Origin: CADCVQ01 sp963705315
GTDB taxonomy: Bacteria; Actinomycetota; Thermoleophilia; Solirubrobacterales; Solirubrobacteraceae
Direction of reading: 5' to 3'
NCBI GenBank assembly: GCA_963705315.1
Contig: OY970068.1
Location: forward strand, 62,001 to 126,000
DNA length: 64,000 nucleotides
The notes beneath the pieces were generated by a model. The model was not told where the DNA came from. It worked only from the letters and a program-made list of their open reading frames with translations, and did not search any database. The translations under genes and the position numbers were made by a program. Each line of letters begins with the position of its first letter. Positions within the stretch are counted from its first letter, which is position 1. Below are positions 59,025 to 64,000 of this stretch, in pieces.

Positions 59025-60383
59025 TCAGCGCTGGTCGATCGGCACGTACTCGCGCTGGCGCTCGCCCGTGTAGATCTGCCGCGGGCGGGAGATCTTCTGC
59101 TCGGGGTCCTCGACCATCTCACGCCATTGGGCGACCCAGCCGCTCGTGCGCCCGATCGCGAACATCACCGGGAACATCGCGACGGGCAGGCCCATCGCCT
59201 CGTAGATGAGACCCGAGTAGAAGTCGACGTTCGGATACAGCTTGCGCTCGATGAAGTAGTCGTCTTCGAGCGCGATCTGCTCGAGCTCGAGCGCGATGTC
59301 GAGCAGCGGGTTGCGGCCCGTCACCTCAAAGACGTCCTCGGCGGCCGACTTGATGATCCGCGCGCGCGGGTCGTAGTTCTTGTAGACGCGGTGGCCGAAG
59401 CCCATGAGGCGCTGCTTGCCCGCCTTCACGCCCTTGACGAAGTCCGGGATGTTGTCGCGCGTTTTGATCTGGCGCAGCATCCGCAGCACGGCCTCGTTGG
59501 CTCCGCCGTGCAGCGGGCCGTAGAGGGCGGCGATGCCGCCGGCGACTGCCGAATACGGATCGGGCTTGGCCGAGCCGATCGAGCGCACGGCGCTCGTCGA
59601 GCAGTTCTGCTCGTGATCGGCATGCAGGATGAACAGGACGTCGAGCGCGCGTTCGAGCCGCGGATCGGGCTCGTACTTCAGCTCGGTCATCTTGTACATC
59701 ATGTTCAGGAAGTTGCCCGAGTAGTTCAGGTCGTTGTCGGGATAGACATACGGCTGGCCCTGGGCGTGGCGGTAGGCGAAGGCCGCCAGCGTCGGGATCT
59801 TCGAGATGAGCCGGATCGTCTGGATGTGGCGGTTCTCCTCGTCGTCGATGTCGACCGCGTCGGGGTAGAACGTCGACAGCGCGCCGGTCGCGCCGAGCAG
59901 CATGCCCATCGGGTGCGCGTCGTGGCGAAAGCCGCCGAGGAACTCCTTGATGTTCTCGTGCACGAACGTGTGGATCGTGATCTGGTTGTTCCACGCATCC
60001 AGCTGCGATGCCGTCGGCAGCTCGCCGTGGACGAGGAGGTAGGCGACCTCCAGATAGGACGAGTGCGCGGCGAGCTGTTCGATCGGATAGCCGCGGTACT
60101 CGAGCACGCCCTCGGCTCCGTCAAGAAACGTGACCGAAGAGCGGCACGCCGCGGTGTTCATGAATGCCGGGTCGTACGTCATGAGGCCGAAGTCGTTCTC
60201 TGACGTACGGATCGCGCGGAAGTCCAGCGCGCGCACGGTCCCGTCGGTGATGGGGATTTCGTACGTGCGGCCGGTGCGGTTGTCGGTGACGCTGAGCGTC
60301 TCGTTGAGAGCCGCGTGGTCGGCGCCGTTGCTGTCCGGGCTGCCCTCGGTGCGGGTCTCTTCTGGCTGTGTCTGCTTGCTCAC
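59025..60383 (-). CDS. gltA: Citrate synthase
   Basis: A 452-residue type II citrate synthase that joins acetyl-CoA and oxaloacetate. Active-site landmarks are LHADHEQNCSTSAVRSIGSA (His), LYGPLHGGANEAVLRML (His), GFGHRVYKNYDPRA (His/Arg) and LYPNVDFYSGLIYEAMGLPV (Asp). The N-terminal EIPITDGTVRALDFRAIR domain is the beta-sheet extension of gltA-type enzymes. It is the expected partner of the oxoglutarate dehydrogenase at 12606 in the TCA cycle, although the genes are far apart. ATG 60383. Confidence 0.95.
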   Translation of the reverse strand: MSKQTQPEETRTEGSPDSNGADHAALNETLSVTDNRTGRTYEIPITDGTVRALDFRAIRTSENDFGLMTYDPAFMNTAACRSSVTFLDGAEGVLEYRGYPIEQLAAHSSYLEVAYLLVHGELPTASQLDAWNNQITIHTFVHENIKEFLGGFRHDAHPMGMLLGATGALSTFYPDAVDIDDEENRHIQTIRLISKIPTLAAFAYRHAQGQPYVYPDNDLNYSGNFLNMMYKMTELKYEPDPRLERALDVLFILHADHEQNCSTSAVRSIGSAKPDPYSAVAGGIAALYGPLHGGANEAVLRMLRQIKTRDNIPDFVKGVKAGKQRLMGFGHRVYKNYDPRARIIKSAAEDVFEVTGRNPLLDIALELEQIALEDDYFIERKLYPNVDFYSGLIYEAMGLPVAMFPVMFAIGRTSGWVAQWREMVEDPEQKISRPRQIYTGERQREYVPIDQR

Positions 60384-60452
60384 TACCCCCGATTATGCAC
60401 CCCGCCGACTCTCACCGAGGCAAAACTGCGTTGTGAAATTTCGGGGATGGGG

Positions 60453-60803
60453 TTACTGGTCGCGCTTCCAGCCGCCGCCGAAGAAGCGTCCGAGGCGCCC
60501 GCTGCGGGTGTTGGCACGGAAGGTTCTGGCGCCCGCGGGGTCCTGCTCGGGCAGGGCGTCCACGGCGTCTGCGTCGATCGTGAGCGTCACGCGCAGCTCC
60601 GCGATCCGGGCAACCTCCGGCGCGTCGACGAAGCGCTGTCCGGCAGACGTGTCGATCACGATGCCGTCGAAGATGTGCTCGGCCTTGTTCTCCAGCACCT
60701 CGCGCACCGTTCCGACGTCGGTCCCGTCAGATGCCTGCACCGGGGTGCCGGGCTCCAGCACCTTGTAGGAGACCGCGTGACCGTCGTCGTCAGAGGGCGA
60801 CAT
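60453..60803 (-). CDS. PRC-barrel-like small protein
   Basis: A 116-residue protein. After MSPSDDDGHAVSYKVLEPGT it has the beta-rich PRC-barrel-type pattern VQASDGTDVGTVREVLENK, HIFDGIVIDTSAGQRFVDAP, and VARIAELRVTLTIDADAVDA. The C-terminal tail (GRLGRFFGGGWKRDQ) is basic. PRC-barrels bind nucleic acid or membrane partners. ATG 60803 was chosen, overlapping the end of the membrane gene upstream by 14 nt, so the two are cotranscribed. Function unknown. Confidence 0.65.
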   Translation of the reverse strand: MSPSDDDGHAVSYKVLEPGTPVQASDGTDVGTVREVLENKAEHIFDGIVIDTSAGQRFVDAPEVARIAELRVTLTIDADAVDALPEQDPAGARTFRANTRSGRLGRFFGGGWKRDQ

Positions 60804-61056
60804 AGATCGCCATCGACACGGCCGCGAAGAGGCCCGCCACGCTCGCCGCCATGACACCGCGGCTGGCGCCGTCGGTCGACGGGAAGTCGGGACGCATGAA
60901 GCCGTAGACGCTGATCGCGACGGCGAACAGCGCCCACGCGAGGCCCGCGACGAAGAACGGCACCTCGGACTTGTGCTCCTCGTGCTCCGCGGCGGCTCCG
61001 GCGCCGTGCTCGGCGGCGCTCTCCGCGGCGGCCAGGATGCTGAGGATGGTGCTCAT
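60790..61056 (-). CDS. Small two-segment membrane protein
   Basis: An 88-residue protein. An acidic/His-rich N-terminus (EHGAGAAAEHEEHKSEV) precedes two hydrophobic segments (PFFVAGLAWALFAVAISVYG and GVMAASVAGLFAAVSMAIYV). I recognise no family. It overlaps the PRC-barrel-like gene by 14 nt and starts 12 nt after the dcd stop, in the same direction. The His/Glu cluster could bind a metal, but no evidence supports that. Confidence 0.6.
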   Translation of the reverse strand: MSTILSILAAAESAAEHGAGAAAEHEEHKSEVPFFVAGLAWALFAVAISVYGFMRPDFPSTDGASRGVMAASVAGLFAAVSMAIYVAL

Positions 61057-61068
61057 CGCGGCGCGACC

Positions 61069-61662
61069 TTATCGCACCGGTCCGGGAGCCGGTCCCCCCT
61101 CGTAGCGGCTCTCGGTGGCGTCGACTTGGCCGTGGTAGTGGCTGCCCAGCTCGGGGTGGCCGTAGGGGCGCAGCGCCGGCGCGTCGAGCGTCATGAACGA
61201 CAACTGCGCGATCGGCTTATTCGCCCACAGCTTGATCGGCACGCGCGTGAGGTTCGTGATCTCCAGCGTGAGCGTGCCCTTCCAGCCGGGATCGACGAAC
61301 CCCGCGGTGGCGTGGACGATGAGCCCGAGGCGGCCCAGCGAGCTCTTGCCCTCGATGCGCGCCACGATGTCGTCGGGGAGCTCGACCCACTCCAGCGTGC
61401 GGCCGAGGACGAACTCGCCAGGATGGATGATGAACGGCTCTTCGTCGCCGATGACGATCTGCTCGGTGAGGTTCGTGGGCGGCTTGGCGAGGTCGATCGC
61501 CGCCGTGCGGTGGTTGTGAAAGACGCGGAAGCTGTCGCCGAGGCGCAGGTCGACGCTCGCGGGCTGCACCATCCCCGGATCCCACGGATCGATCCTGATC
61601 CGCCCCTCGTCGACGAGGCGCAGGATCGTGCCGTCGGACAGGACGGAGGCGGGGCCGGACAT
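61069..61662 (-). CDS. dcd: dCTP deaminase
   Basis: A 197-residue dCTP deaminase. It begins VLSDGTILRLVDEGRIRIDP and has SVDLRLGDSFRVFHNHRTAA, GEFVLGRTLEWVELPDDIVA, RIEGKSSLGRLGLIVHATAG, FVDPGWKGTLTLEITNLTRV and, near the end, GHPELGSHYHGQVDATESRY. The HATAGFVDPGW and TLTLEI blocks form the active site (Glu). It makes dUTP, or dUMP in the bifunctional DCD-DUT type, for thymidylate synthesis. Length and motifs fit either type; the sequence alone does not separate them here. Confidence 0.93.
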   Translation of the reverse strand: MSGPASVLSDGTILRLVDEGRIRIDPWDPGMVQPASVDLRLGDSFRVFHNHRTAAIDLAKPPTNLTEQIVIGDEEPFIIHPGEFVLGRTLEWVELPDDIVARIEGKSSLGRLGLIVHATAGFVDPGWKGTLTLEITNLTRVPIKLWANKPIAQLSFMTLDAPALRPYGHPELGSHYHGQVDATESRYEGGPAPGPVR

Positions 61663-61721
61663 CTGCGCGTAAGCCTACGGGGAGCGGCATGACCCGCGCG
61701 GCGGGGCGAATCGGGTGAGTC

Positions 61722-61876
61722 TGTCGAGTTGTGGTCGGTATGCGAACACAACTCGACATCCTCGCCTCCCAGCATCGTGAATGGCGGGTTCGCCGCTATG
61801 TGCGCGGACAATCTGCCACGACCGCCTCGCGAGCCGGGTGGCGACCCTCCCTGGTTCCCTTATCGATGCTGTTCGC
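61722..61876. repeat. Hairpin plus ACAGCATCGATAA-armed element, copy 5
   Basis: TGTCGAGTTGTG (61722) and CACAACTCGACA (61747) form perfect 12-bp arms around GTCGGTATGCGAA. A diverged left arm CAGCATCGTGAATGG (~61772) and a well-preserved right arm CCTTATCGATGCTGTTCGC (61858-61876) follow. It lies upstream of dcd, in a 262-bp gap. Confidence 0.65.
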
Positions 61877-61924
61877 TCGACCCGCCACGCGGATCGAGCC
61901 AACGGTGACGAACCGCGACCGCGC

Positions 61925-62191
61925 CTAGCGCCCGACGCGGCGAGCGCGGGCGACCACCCTGCGGGTGCGGGCGGGCGGGGGGGCCGGCGGATCGCCGTGC
62001 GGGCCGCGGCGCGGCGGGCGCGGGCGGTGGGGGCGCGGGTGGGCGCGGGTGGGCTGCTTGGTACCGCCGTCCTCGTCGACTCCGGGCGCCTCGTTCTCCG
62101 GCACCGCGTGCACCGCCCACCAGACGATGTAGAGCAGCAACGCGATCGGGAGCTTTAGGACGACCATGATGAAGAAGAAGGTCGCGCTCAT
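61925..62191 (-). CDS. Small membrane-anchored Pro/Arg-rich protein
   Basis: An 88-residue protein. It has one N-terminal hydrophobic segment (ATFFFIMVVLKLPIALLLYI VWW, two parts) and a His/Pro/Arg-rich tail (RAHPRPHRPRPPRRGPHGDP). A charged linker (ENEAPGVDEDGG) lies between. It is probably anchored in the membrane with a basic cytoplasmic or wall-contacting tail. No family recognised. The end of the frame is low complexity, so the exact C-terminus is less certain. Confidence 0.5.
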   Translation of the reverse strand: MSATFFFIMVVLKLPIALLLYIVWWAVHAVPENEAPGVDEDGGTKQPTRAHPRPHRPRPPRRGPHGDPPAPPPARTRRVVARARRVGR

Positions 62192-62287
62192 CTGGGCGGA
62201 CCTTACCCTTCACGGTCGCCGCGCGCACGTGTTTCTGCGCGCCATGTAGGTGATCCGTTGCGCGGGCCTCCCCGCAACTCACCACGG

Positions 62288-62626
62288 ATGGATCGCCAGC
62301 TTTCACGCTTGCTGGTGTCGTCCGTCGTGCTGACCGCGCTGCTCGCGGGCCCTGTGGCCCCGACGGGCGCAGCCAGCAAGACGGTCGTGCTCAAGGACAT
62401 CGCATTCGCCCCGCGAGGCCTCACGGTCTCGCGCGGGTCGAAGGTGACGTTCCGCTGGCGCGACGACATCACGCGGCACAACGTTCACAGCCGAGGCGCA
62501 CCGCGCTTCAAGGGCTCTCGGTCGAAGTCGACCGGCAAGCACGTCGTGCGCTTCACGAAGGCCGGCATCTACCGCTACGAGTGCACCCTCCACCCCGGGA
62601 TGACCGGGCGGATCACCGTGCGCTGA
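62288..62626 (+). CDS. Cupredoxin (plastocyanin-like) secreted protein
   Basis: A 112-residue secreted protein. The signal peptide (RLLVSSVVLTALLAGPVAPT) is followed by the cupredoxin domain: VVLKDIAFAPRGLTVSRGSK, FRWRDDITRHNVHS with a His ligand, and YECTLHPGMTGRITV with Cys-His-Met ligands. It is a type 1 copper electron carrier outside the membrane. ATG 62288 is chosen; the in-frame TTG at 62258 adds ten residues of unlikely sequence. The next gene, 26 nt downstream, encodes a ferritin-like protein. Confidence 0.82.
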   Translation: MDRQLSRLLVSSVVLTALLAGPVAPTGAASKTVVLKDIAFAPRGLTVSRGSKVTFRWRDDITRHNVHSRGAPRFKGSRSKSTGKHVVRFTKAGIYRYECTLHPGMTGRITVR

Positions 62627-62652
62627 ACCTCCCGAGACTGGAGAAACCACCC

Positions 62653-63354
62653 GTGTCACACCTTCCCAACCTGGATGCGCTCGACATCGACGGCGCGATC
62701 CGCGACTCCGCCGAGGCCGCCGGCCTGGACCGCAGCGACTTCCTCAAGAAGGGCGTCCTTGCCGGCGGCGGCCTGATCGCCGGTGGCGCGCTGTTCGGCC
62801 CGCTCCTGGCCTCGGCCGAGGCGAAGATCTCGTCCAAGCAGTCGGTCAAGAACGACATCAAGATCCTCAACTACGCGCTCACGCTGGAGTACCTCGAGGC
62901 CGCGTTCTACAAGCAGGCGGTCACGAACCGCGCCTATGGCACCGACCCGCAGCTGCGCCGCTTCGCCGAGATCGTCGCCCTGCACGAGGCCAAGCACGTC
63001 GGCTTCCTCCGCGGCGTCCTGGGCTCCAAGCGCATCAGCAAGCCGAAGTTCGACTTCAAGGACACGGTCACCGACCCGGCGAAGTTCGCCGCGACGGCCC
63101 AGGTCCTCGAGGACACGGGCGTCACCGCCTACCTCGGCCAGGTCGCGAACATCAAGCAGGGCGCGGTCCTGAAGGCGGCCGGCACGATCGCGACCGTCGA
63201 GGCGCGCCACGCGGCCTGGATTCGCTTCATCAACGCCGGAGCGAACGCGACGACGCCGACGAGCAAGCTCCCGGCGCCGAACGACTTCGACAAGCGCCGG
63301 TCCGAGAAGGCCATTCTCAAGGCTGTCGGCGGCACCGGCTTCATCGTTTCGTAG
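62653..63354 (+). CDS. Ferritin-like domain protein with N-terminal leader
   Basis: A 233-residue protein. A leader with DRSDFLKKGVLAGGGLIAGG resembles a membrane or Tat-like anchor but lacks RR. The ferritin-like four-helix domain (~60-215) has ILNYALTLEYLEAAFYKQAV, EIVALHEAKHVGFLRGVLGS and TIATVEARHAAWIRFINAGA, giving two E..ExxH-type diiron sites. Proteins of this kind are common and often multicopy in Solirubrobacterales. Role unknown; iron or oxygen-species handling near the membrane is plausible with the cupredoxin upstream. GTG start at 62653; GGAG precedes it. Confidence 0.82.
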   Translation: MSHLPNLDALDIDGAIRDSAEAAGLDRSDFLKKGVLAGGGLIAGGALFGPLLASAEAKISSKQSVKNDIKILNYALTLEYLEAAFYKQAVTNRAYGTDPQLRRFAEIVALHEAKHVGFLRGVLGSKRISKPKFDFKDTVTDPAKFAATAQVLEDTGVTAYLGQVANIKQGAVLKAAGTIATVEARHAAWIRFINAGANATTPTSKLPAPNDFDKRRSEKAILKAVGGTGFIVS

Positions 63355-63368
63355 CTCAGAACGGGGCT

Positions 63369-63393
63369 CCCGGTCCGCCGTCGGCGGGCCGGG
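63369..63393. terminator. Hairpin after the ferritin-like gene
   Basis: CCCGGtCCGCC pairs with GGCGGgCCGGG (one T-G wobble, 11 bp) around a GTC loop, 15 nt after the stop and before repeat copy E. There is no T-tract. Confidence 0.6.
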
Positions 63394-63442
63394 GGTAACG
63401 TCGCCGCCGGTCGCCGGTTCCGGCGACCGGAAGGCGAAACCG
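63394..63442 (+). repeat. TGTGACGTCG-hairpin-GCGAAACCC element, copy E
   Basis: GGTAACGTCG, CCGCC, arms GGTCGCCGG/CCGGCGACC with TT between (63409-63428), then GGAAGGCGAAACCG. It lies between convergent genes, right after a terminator hairpin. Confidence 0.8.
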
Positions 63443-63448
63443 ATCTGG

Positions 63449-64000
63449 CTACGTCAGCGCCGGTGACTTCTCGGCGTCGAACGCCGTGATGCGCTGAAGC
63501 TCCCTGACGCGCTCGACGATCTCCTCTGACGTCAGCCGGGCGACGCGCTCGGTGCCGAACTCCTCGACGTTGTAGGACGCCACCGCGGTGCCGTAGGCCA
63601 TCGCGAGCCGCAACGTGTCGGCCGTCACCTCCTCGCCCGTCTGCACGGCGGCGGCGACGCAGCCGACGAAGCCACCGGCGAACGAATCGCCCGCGCCCGT
63701 CGGATCGGCGACGAACCGCACGGGAAACGCCGGCACCCAGAACGAGTCGTCGGCGGTCACGAGCGCCGCGCCGTACTTGCCGAGCTTGACGACCATCGCC
63801 GTCGGGCCGAGCTCGAGGATCTTGCGCGCGCCCTCGACGACCTCGCGCTCGCCGGTGAACAGCTCGACCTCGGAGTCGTTGAGGATCACGCAGTCGACGG
63901 TCTCGATCGCCGCGACGAGCTTCTCGCGGGCGATGTTGATCCACAGGTCCATCGAGTCGAGCGCGACGAACTTCGCTCGCTCACACTGCCGGCGGACGCC
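63449..64000 (-). CDS. PfkB-family sugar/nucleoside kinase (5' end outside window)
   Basis: The C-terminal ~183 codons of a ribokinase-type protein; the frame runs open to the edge at 64000. SMDLWINIAREKLVAAIETV and DCVILNDSEVELFTGER precede ALVTADDSFWVPAFPVRFVA and DPTGAGDSFAGGFVGCVAAA, which contains the catalytic GAGD Asp and anion hole. The VILNDSEVELFTGE pattern is close to adenosine/ribokinase-like members. The N-terminal substrate-binding motif is outside the window. It converges on the ferritin-like gene. Confidence 0.88.
   Translation of the reverse strand, partial: GVRRQCERAKFVALDSMDLWINIAREKLVAAIETVDCVILNDSEVELFTGEREVVEGARKILELGPTAMVVKLGKYGAALVTADDSFWVPAFPVRFVADPTGAGDSFAGGFVGCVAAAVQTGEEVTADTLRLAMAYGTAVASYNVEEFGTERVARLTSEEIVERVRELQRITAFDAEKSPALT

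Overview
The window is high-GC DNA from an actinobacterium. A six-gene MCE (MlaD-domain) operon, NucS, a Kgd-type 2-oxoglutarate dehydrogenase fusion, a ferritin-like protein with a DRSDFLKKG leader and many apparently leaderless genes (a -10 box 6-8 nt before ATG/GTG) point to the Thermoleophilia/Solirubrobacterales group. This placement is an inference from gene content; no rRNA is present.

Layout. 1-23558 is mostly housekeeping: an ABC exporter, a J-domain/TPR protein, NucS, two tandem peptidase E paralogues, YjbQ, YceI, acetoacetyl-CoA ligase, secreted proteins including a tandem-repeat serine hydrolase, a 1325-residue E2-E1 oxoglutarate dehydrogenase, a Nudix/DUF3817 pair, an alkyl-DHAP-synthase-like flavoenzyme, and a Ppx/GppA-DUF427-DUF4160-DUF2442 operon.

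23899-33874 is a 9,976-bp Tn3-family transposon with 39-bp inverted repeats (34 matches) and a 5-bp target duplication (ATAAT). It carries a decayed tnpA, an intact tnpR with a probable res site, and a mercury-resistance module: a CmtR/ArsR-type regulator with a divergent operator, a MerF-like importer, a second disulfide-oxidoreductase flavoprotein, and MerA with its C-terminal Cys pair. Also inside are a decayed redoxin/ccdA pair and an ECF sigma/anti-sigma pair. It sits in a VapC-like PIN-domain gene. Removing the transposon and one ATAAT copy rejoins the PIN coding sequence in frame.

33880-64000 returns to chromosomal genes: VOC protein, HTH regulator, metallo-hydrolase, UbiB-like kinase, pyruvate kinase, Calx-beta/propeller secreted protein, M29 aminopeptidase, PLP aminotransferase, MFS transporter, YgjP-type peptidase, the MCE operon, two PfkB kinases, twin lipoproteins, TenA, citrate synthase, dCTP deaminase, a cupredoxin and a ferritin-like protein.

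The least expected content lies between genes. At least three families of short structured repeats occur outside the transposon and never within it. (1) Elements of about 160-250 bp are bounded by arms resembling ACAGCATCGATAAAG in inverted orientation, with a variable, sometimes duplicated, hairpin core. (2) A 50-70 bp element occurs five times: TGTGACGTCG, then a hairpin whose arms covary, then GGCGAAACCC. (3) A nested hairpin (CCTATG/CATAGG followed by CAGCAANTTCGACA) occurs in pairs and singly. Several overlap gene ends and supply stop codons. A 168-bp MITE-like element with 40-bp terminal repeats lies at 42178-42345.
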